Positions 1-7,709 of a DNA stretch of 64,000 bases are shown piece after piece; within the stretch, counting starts at the first letter, position 1; the number at the start of each line of letters is the position of its first letter. The DNA comes from Acidovorax temperans. GTDB lineage: Bacteria; Pseudomonadota; Gammaproteobacteria; Burkholderiales; Burkholderiaceae_C. Under the pieces are notes generated by a model. It had not been told where the DNA came from. It made no database searches and saw only the letters and a program-made list of their open reading frames with translations. The position numbers and the translations under genes are program-made. The DNA lies in assembly GCF_006716905.1 (NCBI RefSeq), contig NZ_VFPV01000002.1:310001-374000 (forward strand). Reading direction: 5' to 3'.

Positions 1-212
1 GAGCCGTGGCCGTTGCTCAGCACGAAACGGTCGCGGTCAAACCACTGGGGGTTGGTGGGGTTGTGCTTGAGGTGGCGAGCCCACAGGCCCACGGCCATGT
101 CGGCCATGCCCATGGGCGCGCCGGGGTGGCCGGAGTTGGCTTGTTGAACGGCGTCCATGGCCAATGCGCGGATCGCATTGGCCATTTGTTGGGATTGCTG
201 GGTGTTGGCCAT
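1..212 (-). CDS. tkt: Transketolase, N-terminal part (cut by window edge)
   Basis: The first 70 codons of transketolase, reading out of the left edge. Transketolase moves two-carbon units between sugar phosphates in the pentose phosphate and Calvin cycles, using thiamine diphosphate. The N-terminal family signature is visible: [19 protein letters not shown] at about residues 13-31, then [13 protein letters not shown] and the run ending in LSNGHGS. The ATG at 212 is the first start and precedes the conserved region by a normal distance. The gene is divergent from speD across about 125 bp, which must hold both promoters. Confidence 0.95.
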   Translation of the reverse strand, partial: MANTQQSQQMANAIRALAMDAVQQANSGHPGAPMGMADMAVGLWARHLKHNPTNPQWFDRDRFVLSNGHG

Positions 213-337
213 GGGTTGTGGGGGTGCTGGTGGGTGGGGATCAGGGAAACCGCTTATTTTACCGGGGCCGCAGTGGGCACTTCGCCCGGCACGCGGCGGC
301 AGCATGGCAGGCCCCAGCGGGTGATGCACTACATTGC

Positions 338-745
338 ATGCCCATGCATGGATTGCACCTCACTGCCGACCTCCACGGATGCCGCTGCGCGCCGCATTGG
401 CTCACCGATGCCGATGCCTTGGGCCGCGCCTGCCTGGATGCCGTGGCCGCCAGTGGCCTGCAGGCGGTGGGGCAGGTTTTTCACACCTTTCCTGCCACGG
501 CCCACGGGCCCGGCGGCGTGACGGCCACGGTGCTGCTGGCCGAGTCGCACCTGTGCGTGCACACCTGGCCCGAGCAGGCCGCCGTCACGCTGGATGTGTA
601 TGTGTGCAACTTTGGCGCCGACCACAGCGCCAAAGCCCATGCCCTGATGAATGCCCTGCTGGCGCTGCTGGAGGCCACCACCGTGCAGCGCCACGCTTTG
701 CAACGGGGCGAACTGCGCCCGGTGCCCGAAAGCCTTGTTCCATGA
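338..745 (+). CDS. speD: S-adenosylmethionine decarboxylase proenzyme, class 1B
   Basis: A pyruvoyl-dependent enzyme that decarboxylates SAM to supply aminopropyl groups for spermidine. The protein is about 135 aa, the size of the short prokaryotic class 1B proenzyme. The self-cleavage region [12 protein letters not shown] is present. With the start at 338, the key residues are Ser70 (becomes the pyruvoyl group), His75 and Cys90. The spacing of 5 and 20 residues matches Ser63/His68/Cys83 of the Thermotoga enzyme. ATGs at 338 and 344 are both possible; an upstream in-frame extension has no family similarity. The stop overlaps the murU start (ATGA), so the two are co-translated. No speE is visible here. 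Confidence 0.88.
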   Translation: MPMHGLHLTADLHGCRCAPHWLTDADALGRACLDAVAASGLQAVGQVFHTFPATAHGPGGVTATVLLAESHLCVHTWPEQAAVTLDVYVCNFGADHSAKAHALMNALLALLEATTVQRHALQRGELRPVPESLVP

Positions 746-1515
746 GTTCGACCCTTACCGCAGCCCCTGTTCACCAGGTGCCCGCCATGCTGCTGGCCGC
801 TGGCCGTGGGGAGCGCATGCGCCCCCTGACCGACACCTGCCCCAAGCCGCTGCTGGAGGTGCAGGGCCTGCCGCTGCTGCAGTGGCATTTGCAGGCGCTG
901 GCGCAGGCGGGGGTGGACCGGGCGGTGATCAACACAGCCTGGCTGGGGGAGCAGATCAGCGAGCGGTTTTCAAGCCATTTTGGCCTGCAGGGCGCACCAG
1001 ATAAGCGCCACCAGCTATCGATTTCATACTCGCACGAGGGCGTGGACTTTGGCGGGGCGCTGGAAACCGCAGGCGGCATTGCCCGCGCGCTGCCGCAGTT
1101 GGGGCCGGTGTTCTGGCTGGCCGCAGGCGATGTGTTTGCGCCCGATTTCGTGTTCGATGCGCAGGCCGTGCAGGCCTTCGAGGCCAGCGGCCACCTCGCC
1201 CACCTGTGGCTGGTGCCCAACCCCGCCCACAACCCGCGCGGTGACTTTGGGCTCTCTGCCACCGGCCTGGCGCTGAACCTGCCGGCCGACGACCCCGCGC
1301 CGCGCTACACCTACAGCACCATCGCGCTGTTGCGCGCCGAGTTGTTGGCTGCCCCCTGGTGCGATATCCCGCCGGGCAACCCGGCAGGCATGGCCGTCCC
1401 GCTGGCCCCCTTGCTGCGCCGCGCCATGGACCAGGGGCGCGTGGGGGCTTCCATTTACACCGGGCGATGGACGGATGTGGGCACGCCCGAGCGCCTGGCC
1501 GAACTCAACCGCTGA
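742..1515 (+). CDS. murU: Nucleotidyltransferase, MurU-like
   Basis: A sugar-1-phosphate nucleotidyltransferase of 257 aa, most like MurU, which makes UDP-MurNAc from MurNAc-1-phosphate in peptidoglycan recycling. The NTP-binding signature LLAAGRGERMRPLTDTCPKP is at residues 17-36. The metal aspartate is in LAAGDVF and the C-terminal aspartate in GRWTDVGTPERL. It starts at 742, overlapping the speD stop by 4 bp. The partner kinase AmgK is not nearby, so the exact substrate is inferred. Bases 975-1029 (roughly residues 79-96) are a copy of the dispersed 56-bp repeat, read in frame as an insertion between the helix and strand around ERFSSHF and LSISYSHEG. Confidence 0.8.
   Translation: MSSTLTAAPVHQVPAMLLAAGRGERMRPLTDTCPKPLLEVQGLPLLQWHLQALAQAGVDRAVINTAWLGEQISERFSSHFGLQGAPDKRHQLSISYSHEGVDFGGALETAGGIARALPQLGPVFWLAAGDVFAPDFVFDAQAVQAFEASGHLAHLWLVPNPAHNPRGDFGLSATGLALNLPADDPAPRYTYSTIALLRAELLAAPWCDIPPGNPAGMAVPLAPLLRRAMDQGRVGASIYTGRWTDVGTPERLAELNR
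975..1029 (-). repeat. 56-bp two-hairpin repeat, in frame within murU
   Basis: Read on the minus strand this is a close match to the copy at 18118: TATGAAATCGATAGCTG, then TGGCGCTTATCTGG, then GCAGGCCAAAATGG. It lies inside murU without breaking the frame. Confidence 0.75.
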
Positions 1516-1557
1516 ACGGGCACGCTGCCGGCGCCCGGCGTTGCCAACCGTGTAGGG

Positions 1558-2295
1558 TCATGGCGTGGCAGTGGCTTGGGCGGCGTTGTAGGCTGCTTGC
1601 ACGGTCACAGGGCCGTTTTCGCAGCCGCGAAACAGCCACTGGCTGGGCGCAAAACGGGCGTCCGGGCCATCTGGCGGCGGCTTGCCCACTTCGGCTTGCA
1701 GGTCGTAGGGGATGTGCGGCACCTGGAACAGAGCGATCTGGCCCTTGCGGCACTGCAGCGTGGGCATGACCTTGTTGGGCACCCAGGTCTGCGTGGCCGT
1801 GTCATAGCGGTGCACCGGCCCGATGCGCTGGTTGTCGGCCAGCTCCACCCGCATGGGCACCACCTGCAAGGCGGTCGCCAGCACGCCAGCCACCTCCACC
1901 GGCTGTGCAAAACGAACGGCGTCCAGGCCATGCAGGGCCAGGGGGCGGTGGGGTTCGCCCCGGTCAAAGGGGTCTGTGCGGTTGATGAAGCTGCCTGCAG
2001 GGATGAGCAGTTCGCCATATTGGAAATCCTGGGGCAGCACGAAGCGTTCGCGGCTGGCGCGTACGGCAGCGCTGTCTTGCCAGGTCTGCTTTTCCGTGTG
2101 GGACAGGTAGGCGCGCACGCCCAGCCACACATCGCACAGGCCTGCCACCACGATGAGCGCCACCAGGGCCTCGCGGGTCAGCAGCCACTTCTGGGGCACA
2201 TCCACCCAGCGGTAGTAAACGCCGTAGATCAGCAGGGCGGCCGTGAGCACCACCCCGAGCGCGGGCACGAAAGTTGACAGAAAAAAGTTCAGCAT
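1558..2295 (-). CDS. Membrane protein of unknown function
   Basis: A 245-aa protein I do not recognise. Two hydrophobic helices lie near the N terminus (about residues 2-27 and 43-62), followed by a soluble domain of about 180 residues. Notable stretches are RFVLPQDFQYGELLIPAGSF, RFAQPVEVAG and WLFRGCENGPVTVQ. The layout suggests anchoring in the inner membrane with a periplasmic or cytoplasmic beta-rich domain. It is convergent with murU (42 bp apart) and divergent from pepP. The ATG at 2295 is the only good start. No catalytic motif is seen. Confidence 0.7.
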   Translation of the reverse strand: MLNFFLSTFVPALGVVLTAALLIYGVYYRWVDVPQKWLLTREALVALIVVAGLCDVWLGVRAYLSHTEKQTWQDSAAVRASRERFVLPQDFQYGELLIPAGSFINRTDPFDRGEPHRPLALHGLDAVRFAQPVEVAGVLATALQVVPMRVELADNQRIGPVHRYDTATQTWVPNKVMPTLQCRKGQIALFQVPHIPYDLQAEVGKPPPDGPDARFAPSQWLFRGCENGPVTVQAAYNAAQATATP

Positions 2296-2441
2296 GAATG
2301 CGTATCGATGGAAAGAGGCGTTGCGGCGCTAGGCGGCGGAGGGCCTGTGCGCCAGCACGGGGGGCTTGAACATCCGAGCCTATGGGCGCAGATTCTCTGT
2401 GACATATCGGGGGCAGCGCCAGTTGGGCTCAAAATGTATAC

Positions 2442-3833
2442 ATGAATGCAACGCAATCCATCTACGCCCAGCGCCGCGCCCGCCTCGCTTCGATGCTGGG
2501 CGCCGGCGGCATCGCCATCATCCCCACCGCACCTGAACGCCCGCGCAACCGCGACACGGACTTCATCTACCGGCACGACAGCTACTTCTACTACCTGACC
2601 GGCTTTGCCGAGCCTGGTGCAGTGCTGGTGCTCACGGCCGAGGGGCACAGCACGCTGTTTTGCCAGCCCAAGGATCTGGAGCGCGAAATCTGGGACGGCT
2701 ACCGCCTGGGCCCCGCCGCCGCGCCCGAAGCGCTGGGGGTGAATGCTGCGCAGTCCTCTGCGGTGCTGGATGCCCAACTGCCCCGCCTGCTGGAAAACCG
2801 CAGCTGCGTCTGGTACCCCTTCGCCACGCACACGGGCCTGGCGGCGCGGGTGGAGGGCTGGCTCAACGCCGTGCGCGCCCGCGTGCGTTACGGAGCGCTG
2901 TGCCCAGCGCAACAAAGCGATGTGTGCACCTTGCTCGACGAGATGCGCCTCATCAAGGACGCGCATGAGCTGGACATCATGCGCCGCGCCAGCCAGATCA
3001 GCGCCCAGGCCCATATCCGCGCGATGCAGCGGTCTGCCCGCATGCTGCGTGCCGGGCAGGATGTGCGCGAATACCACCTCGATGCCGAGTTGCTGCACGC
3101 GTTCCGCGAAGGCGGCTCGCAATACCCCGCCTATGGCTCCATCGTCGCAGCTGGCGCCAATGCGTGCGTGCTGCACTACCGCGCCGATGCCGCGCCCGTG
3201 CGCGATGGGGAGCTGGTGCTGATTGACGCAGGCTGCGAGCTGGACGGCTACGCCAGCGACATCACCCGCACCTTCCCGGCCAATGGCAAGTTCACCGCCC
3301 CGCAGCGCGCGCTGTATGACCTGGTGCTGGCCAGCCAGGACGCCGCCGTCGCAGCCACCAAGGCCGGTGCGCGCTTCAACGACCCGCACGACGCCACGGT
3401 GGCCGTGCTGGCGCAGGGCCTGCTCGACCTGGGGCTGCTGGACAAGAACAAGGTGGGCACCGCCCAGGACGTGATCGAAAAACGTGCCTACTTCCAGTTC
3501 TACATGCACCGCACCGGCCACTGGCTGGGCATGGATGTGCACGACTGCGGCAGCTACGTGGAGCCCGGCGAGGTGGGCCAGGCCAGCGAACGCAAGGACC
3601 CGCTCTCGGGCGAGACCATCACCAACCGCCCCAGCCGCGTGCTGCGCCCCGGCATGGTGCTGACCATCGAGCCTGGGCTGTACGTGCGCCCCGCCGAGGG
3701 CGTGCCGGAGCAGTTCTGGAACATTGGCATCCGCATCGAGGACGATGCCGTGGTGACCGAGGCCGGTTGTGAGCTGATCACACGCGATGTGCCCGTGGAA
3801 GCCGATGCCATCGAAGCCTTGATGCGCGGCTGA
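2442..3833 (+). CDS. pepP: Xaa-Pro aminopeptidase P
   Basis: A cytoplasmic metallopeptidase that removes an N-terminal residue preceding proline; 463 aa, normal for the family. The N-terminal aminopeptidase-P domain (IYAQRRARLASML, DFIYRHDSYFYYLTGF) precedes a pita-bread catalytic domain. Dinuclear metal ligands are visible: Asp in LVLIDAGCELDGYASDITR, His in HRTGHWLGMDVHD, Glu in LTIEPGLYV and Glu in GIRIEDD. The ATG at 2442 overlaps a TATACATGAATG stretch. The CPBP protease follows after 14 bp, so the two are probably co-transcribed. Confidence 0.95.
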   Translation: MNATQSIYAQRRARLASMLGAGGIAIIPTAPERPRNRDTDFIYRHDSYFYYLTGFAEPGAVLVLTAEGHSTLFCQPKDLEREIWDGYRLGPAAAPEALGVNAAQSSAVLDAQLPRLLENRSCVWYPFATHTGLAARVEGWLNAVRARVRYGALCPAQQSDVCTLLDEMRLIKDAHELDIMRRASQISAQAHIRAMQRSARMLRAGQDVREYHLDAELLHAFREGGSQYPAYGSIVAAGANACVLHYRADAAPVRDGELVLIDAGCELDGYASDITRTFPANGKFTAPQRALYDLVLASQDAAVAATKAGARFNDPHDATVAVLAQGLLDLGLLDKNKVGTAQDVIEKRAYFQFYMHRTGHWLGMDVHDCGSYVEPGEVGQASERKDPLSGETITNRPSRVLRPGMVLTIEPGLYVRPAEGVPEQFWNIGIRIEDDAVVTEAGCELITRDVPVEADAIEALMRG

Positions 3834-3847
3834 GCGAGGGCCAAACC

Positions 3848-4633
3848 ATGGCTGTGGACAAGCCCGCCGGTGCTGATACGGCACATGCTCCGGCGCAGCC
3901 CGGCAAGTGGCGGCTGGGCGGTGCTTTGTGGCTGCTGGGCATGCCCGGTGTGGTGGCCGTGGTCTGGGCGCTGCTGCCCACCCTGAAGGTCAACGAAGCC
4001 CTGTTGCCCCTGCCGCTGGAGGCCGTGCTCCTGCTCAGTGGCTTGCAGACGGCGGTGCTTCTGGCGCTGGCCGTGGCGCTGGGGGTGTGGCTGGCGCCCC
4101 GCGTCGGGTTGCGGGCGCCCGCTGTGTCTTCCTGGCTGGCAGGTCTGCCAGTAGGGCCTGCGCTGCGGGCCCAACTCGTGCCCGGACTCTGGGGCGGTGT
4201 CGCGGGTGCCGCATGGCTGTGGCTCCTGTCCCGGCTGGCGCCTGCAGCGCTCCAGCCCTCCGACCCCGCCAATGCCATGCCGCTGGCGGTCAAGCTGCTG
4301 TATGGCGGCATCACCGAAGAGCTGCTGATGCGCTGGGGCGTGATGAGCCTGCTGCTGTGGCTGGGCTGGCGCCTGCTGCAGCGCGGGCAGGGGCAGCCCC
4401 GCAAGGGGTTGGTGGCTACTGCGGTGCTGCTCAGCGCCGTATTGTTTGCTGTGGGGCATTTGCCCGCTGCGCAGGCGCTGGCCGGGGTGTTGACCATGCC
4501 GGTGGTAGCGTTTGTCCTGGTGGGCAATACGGTCTTTGGCTTGGTGGCGGGCGGGCTATTTGCGCGCCACGGCCTGGAGGCAGCCGTCATTGCCCATGTC
4601 CTCGCGCATCTGCTGGCATCCCCGCTGCTCTGA
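3848..4633 (+). CDS. CPBP-family intramembrane metalloprotease
   Basis: A polytopic membrane protein of 261 aa from the CAAX protease/bacteriocin-processing (Abi, Rce1-like) family. Motif 1 is GGITEELLMRWG at about residues 156-167 (EExxxR form), motif 2 is FAVGHLP, and motif 3 is the C-terminal AHVLAHLL. These supply the Glu and His ligands of the zinc site inside the membrane. Roughly six to eight hydrophobic segments are seen. It follows pepP closely, suggesting one transcript. The substrate is unknown; prenylated-protein processing is unlikely in bacteria. Confidence 0.85.
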   Translation: MAVDKPAGADTAHAPAQPGKWRLGGALWLLGMPGVVAVVWALLPTLKVNEALLPLPLEAVLLLSGLQTAVLLALAVALGVWLAPRVGLRAPAVSSWLAGLPVGPALRAQLVPGLWGGVAGAAWLWLLSRLAPAALQPSDPANAMPLAVKLLYGGITEELLMRWGVMSLLLWLGWRLLQRGQGQPRKGLVATAVLLSAVLFAVGHLPAAQALAGVLTMPVVAFVLVGNTVFGLVAGGLFARHGLEAAVIAHVLAHLLASPLL

Positions 4634-4654
4634 GGGGGCGTGTCAGGGTTTTCT

Positions 4655-4670
4655 GGTAACGGGCATGTAA
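4655..4670 (+). promoter_or_regulatory. GTAAC-N6-GTAAC paired site upstream of pyk
   Basis: GTAAC at 4655-4659 and 4666-4670, exactly 11 bp apart, upstream of pyruvate kinase. The same spacing and half-site occur upstream of fba (9104-9119, reverse orientation) and the chemoreceptor (52341-52356). Direct repeats with an 11-bp period are typical of OmpR-family dimers. The regulator is not identified. Confidence 0.4.
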
Positions 4671-4703
4671 CCGGTTTCGTGTGAAAATTGAAACCCGATT
4701 ACA
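4664..4703 (+). promoter_or_regulatory. Imperfect inverted repeat in the pyk leader
   Basis: ATGTAACCGGTTTC at 4664-4677 is nearly the reverse complement of GAAACCCGATTACAT at 4689-4703, with one mismatch and one bulge around an 11-nt AT-rich loop. It lies 22 bp before the pyk start and could be an operator or an RNA hairpin close to the ribosome binding site. Confidence 0.4.
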
Positions 4704-4724
4704 TCTACACGAAAGAGACTCGCC

Positions 4725-6161
4725 ATGGCCACTCGCCGCGCCACCAAGATCGTTGCCACCCTGGGTCCTGCTTCAAGCGACCCGCAACTGCTCGAGGCGA
4801 TGATCCGAGCGGGTGTCAACGTGGTGCGGCTGAACTTCAGCCATGGCAAGGCGCAGGACCACATTGATCGCGCTGCCACGGTGCGCGCTGCCGCCCAGCG
4901 TGCCGGGCGCGAAGTGGCCATCATGGCCGACCTGCAGGGCCCCAAGATCCGTGTGGGCAAGTTTGCCGACGGCAAGGTGTTTCTGGAACCCGGTGCCAAG
5001 TTCGTGCTGGACGCTTCGCGCACCGAGCCAGGTGACATCAACGGCGTGGGCCTGGACTACAAGGAGCTGCCCCGCGACGTGAAGGCGGGCGACCTGCTGC
5101 TGCTCAACGACGGCCTGATCGTGCTCACGGTGGATGCGGTACGCGGCGAAGAGGTGCACACCACCGTCAAGCTCGGCGGTGAACTGTCCAACAACAAGGG
5201 CATCAACAAGCAGGGTGGTGGGCTCACGGCTCCCGCCCTCACGGCCAAGGACATGGAAGACATCCGCACGGCCATGAGCTTTCAGGCCGACTACGTGGCG
5301 GTGAGCTTCCCCAAGAACGCGACCGATATGGAAATGGCTCGCCAGCTGTGCAACGTGGCCGCTGCCGAATACCGCCACAAGCCGGGCCTGATCGCCAAGA
5401 TCGAGCGCGCTGAGGCCATTCCGCACCTGGAGGCCATCTTGCGCGCCAGCGACGGCATCATGGTGGCGCGTGGCGACCTGGCCGTGGAAGTGGGCAATGC
5501 GGCGGTGCCTGCGCTGCAAAAGAAGATGATCCGCATGGCGCGCGACATGGACAAGGTGGTCATCACTGCCACGCAGATGATGGAGAGCATGATCACCAAC
5601 CCCGTGCCCACCCGCGCCGAGGTGAGCGACGTGGCCAACGCCGTGCTGGATGGCACCGACGCAGTGATGCTGAGCGCCGAAACAGCCGCCGGGCGCTATC
5701 CGCTCGAAACCGTGGAAGAGATGGCCAAGATTTGCGCCGCCGCTGAGGCCGCCGAAGACCACCAGCTTGATGCCGATTTCACCGGCCAGACCTTCCGCCG
5801 TATCGACCAGTCGATTGCCATGGGCGCGCTGTTCACGGCCCACCACCTGGGCGCCAAGGCCATCGTGGCGATGACCGACAGCGGTGCCACGGCCCTGTGG
5901 ATGAGCCGCCACCGCATCCACATCCCCATTTACGCCCTCACCCCCAAGGTGGCGACGCAGCGCAAGATGGCGATGTACCGCAACGTGCGCCCGCTGCTCA
6001 TGGACACCAGCGCGGACCGTGACACGGCGCTGGAGCAGGCCGAAGGCCATTTGAAGAGCCGCAACATCGTGCAAAAGGGCGATGTGTACGCCATCACCTG
6101 CGGCGAGCCCATGGGGGCGCCGGGCGGCACCAACATGCTCAAGATCTGCGTGGCCAGTTAA
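4725..6161 (+). CDS. pyk: Pyruvate kinase
   Basis: Converts phosphoenolpyruvate and ADP to pyruvate and ATP, the last step of glycolysis. At 478 aa it is full length. The N-terminal RRATKIVATLGPASSD, the PEP/K+ site region LNFSHGK, ADLQGPKIRVG, the catalytic lysine in GLIAKIERAEA, metal-binding MVARGDLAVE and the signature TQMMESMI are all visible, followed by the C-terminal regulatory domain. The ATG at 4725 is preceded by GAAAGAGA. The 91-bp upstream region holds a paired GTAAC motif and an imperfect inverted repeat. Confidence 0.97.
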   Translation: MATRRATKIVATLGPASSDPQLLEAMIRAGVNVVRLNFSHGKAQDHIDRAATVRAAAQRAGREVAIMADLQGPKIRVGKFADGKVFLEPGAKFVLDASRTEPGDINGVGLDYKELPRDVKAGDLLLLNDGLIVLTVDAVRGEEVHTTVKLGGELSNNKGINKQGGGLTAPALTAKDMEDIRTAMSFQADYVAVSFPKNATDMEMARQLCNVAAAEYRHKPGLIAKIERAEAIPHLEAILRASDGIMVARGDLAVEVGNAAVPALQKKMIRMARDMDKVVITATQMMESMITNPVPTRAEVSDVANAVLDGTDAVMLSAETAAGRYPLETVEEMAKICAAAEAAEDHQLDADFTGQTFRRIDQSIAMGALFTAHHLGAKAIVAMTDSGATALWMSRHRIHIPIYALTPKVATQRKMAMYRNVRPLLMDTSADRDTALEQAEGHLKSRNIVQKGDVYAITCGEPMGAPGGTNMLKICVAS

Positions 6162-6163
6162 AA

Positions 6164-6183
6164 ACCGGGGCTTCGGCCCCGGT
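6164..6183 (-). terminator. Hairpin between convergent pyk and PAP2 gene
   Basis: A perfect 8-bp stem (ACCGGGGC / GCCCCGGT) with a TTCG loop. On the minus strand it is followed by TTTTT, so it best terminates the PAP2 transcript, whose stop codon touches the stem. On the plus strand there is no T-run. Confidence 0.75.
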
Positions 6184-6923
6184 CAATCTGCCACGGGTGC
6201 GGGGGTAGAGTGCAAAAAGGCCGCAATGCGGGGGCGCAGGGCCACGGCGGCCAAGTCCACCAGCCAGCCGGTAGTCCAGCACAGCCAACCGGTCCACAGG
6301 GTGTGGCTCATGAAATGCGCACCGCGCACCTGCTGCGAGCCACCCAGCACCAAGCCCATGAGCACCGCGCCCGCTAGCCACCACCGTGCCGCAACGGGTT
6401 GCTTGCGGCGCAGCGCAAAGTAGCCCCCCACAAACGCAAAACCTGCCGAGGCATGGCCGCCGGGGAAGCAGCGGCCGCCCCCGCCATCGATCACGCCCAG
6501 CGCCCAGTGCGAGGCGTAGCGCGCGACACCGCCGAACTCCGCCAGATCCCAGGGGCAGCTGGTGTTGCTCAGGTTTTTGATGACGCTCACCACAGCCAGG
6601 CCCAGCAAGGCGCTGAGGGCCATCTGCAGGCGCTCACTGGCGTCCAGGCGGCGAAGAATCCCCAGGGGCCACCACACGCTCAGCGCCAATGCCAGCACCA
6701 CCAGCCACCCGATGCGGCGCGCGCCTTCGTGCATCACTTGCACAAAAAACCAGTGCTCGCGCAAAGGGAAGCCCGAGGGGGTTCCAAAGGCGTTTGCCCA
6801 GGCCAGGTCCTGCCCTCCTGCATCCCAGGCCACCACGGCTGCCAGCAGAAGCAAGGTGACCACCAGGGTGTGGCGTTGCGAAATGGACTGCGGTTGTGCG
6901 CCCGAAAGAGAGGATTGCTGCAT
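6183..6923 (-). CDS. PAP2-family membrane phosphatase
   Basis: An integral membrane phosphatase of the PAP2 superfamily (lipid or undecaprenyl phosphate type), 246 aa from the ATG at 6923; a GTG at 6947 would add 8 residues. The three phosphatase motifs are recognisable: KNLSNTSCPWDL, the PGGHAS core with catalytic His, and SQQVRGAHFMSH. About six membrane segments are present. It is divergent from a PmrA-like response regulator, with a CTTAA-N6-CTTAA box 24 bp upstream of the ATG. That suggests two-component control, as for lipid A modification genes in other bacteria. The substrate is inferred, not shown. Confidence 0.85.
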   Translation of the reverse strand: MQQSSLSGAQPQSISQRHTLVVTLLLLAAVVAWDAGGQDLAWANAFGTPSGFPLREHWFFVQVMHEGARRIGWLVVLALALSVWWPLGILRRLDASERLQMALSALLGLAVVSVIKNLSNTSCPWDLAEFGGVARYASHWALGVIDGGGGRCFPGGHASAGFAFVGGYFALRRKQPVAARWWLAGAVLMGLVLGGSQQVRGAHFMSHTLWTGWLCWTTGWLVDLAAVALRPRIAAFLHSTPAPVAD

Positions 6924-6946
6924 GCCTGCGACGTTAAAAGGTGGCA

Positions 6947-6962
6947 CTTAACCCGGTCTTAA
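6947..6962. promoter_or_regulatory. PmrA-like box CTTAA-N6-CTTAA
   Basis: CTTAA at 6947-6951 and 6958-6962 separated by CCCGGT, an exact match to the PmrA/BasR consensus (C/T)TTAA-N6-(C/T)TTAA. It lies between the PAP2 gene and the response regulator, 45 bp before the latter's ATG, so it could serve both and allow autoregulation. Confidence 0.65.
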
Positions 6963-7007
6963 TGGACGCGAAGCGGACTTGCCGCGGCTTGCGGTGACAA
7001 TCCGGCC

Positions 7008-7709
7008 ATGCGAATCCTGGTGATTGAAGACGATGCAGGCATCGCCGCAGGCCTGCGCACCACGCTGCAGCAACGCGGTTATGCCGTGGATGTGTGTGGC
7101 GATGTGGCCAGTGCTTGGAGCGCTTTGCGCACCGAGCGGTTTGACGCCGTGCTGCTGGACCTGGGCTTGCCTGACGCAGACGGCAGCGTTCTGTTGCAGC
7201 GCTTGCGGTCGGCGCCAGCCACGGTGGGCGCCTCGGGCGCAGCCTTGCCCAACCCGGCGACACCGGTGCTCATCGTGACCGCACGCGACCAGGTGCAGCA
7301 ACGCATTGCGGGGCTGGACATGGGCGCCGACGACTACGTGGCCAAGCCCTTTGACATCGACGAGCTGGATGCCCGGCTGCGAGCGCTACTGCGCCGGGCG
7401 GCGGGCCGTGCGGCCCCCACCATCCGCCATGGCGGCATTGAGCTGGATCCCGCCGCCCGCACCGTTCGGCTGCACGGGCAGTTGGTGGACATGTCGCCGC
7501 GCGAGTTTTCTGTGCTGCGGGTGTTGCTGGAGGCGCGTGGGCATGTGCTGTCGCGCCAGCAGATTGAGGAGCGTTTGTACAGCTGGGATGCCGCCATCGA
7601 GAGCAATGCCGTGGAAGTGCACATCCACCACCTGCGGCGCAAGCTGGGCAGCGGCAGCATTCTCACCATGCGCGGCGTGGGCTATTTCATTCCCCAGGAG
7701 GCAGCGTGA
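7008..7709 (+). CDS. OmpR-family response regulator, PmrA/QseB-like
   Basis: A two-component regulator of 233 aa. The receiver domain has the acidic pocket (IEDD), the phospho-acceptor Asp51 in LLDLGLPD, Thr in VTARD and Lys in DDYVAKPF. The C-terminal winged helix (about residues 135-230) contains LSRQQIEERLYSW, VEVHIHHLRRKLG and TMRGVGYF. The receiver is a little long because of an Ala/Pro-rich insert (APATVGASGAALPNPA) before the fourth strand. The gene overlaps the sensor kinase by 4 bp. A PmrA-like box upstream suggests it regulates itself and the PAP2 gene. Confidence 0.92.
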   Translation: MRILVIEDDAGIAAGLRTTLQQRGYAVDVCGDVASAWSALRTERFDAVLLDLGLPDADGSVLLQRLRSAPATVGASGAALPNPATPVLIVTARDQVQQRIAGLDMGADDYVAKPFDIDELDARLRALLRRAAGRAAPTIRHGGIELDPAARTVRLHGQLVDMSPREFSVLRVLLEARGHVLSRQQIEERLYSWDAAIESNAVEVHIHHLRRKLGSGSILTMRGVGYFIPQEAA

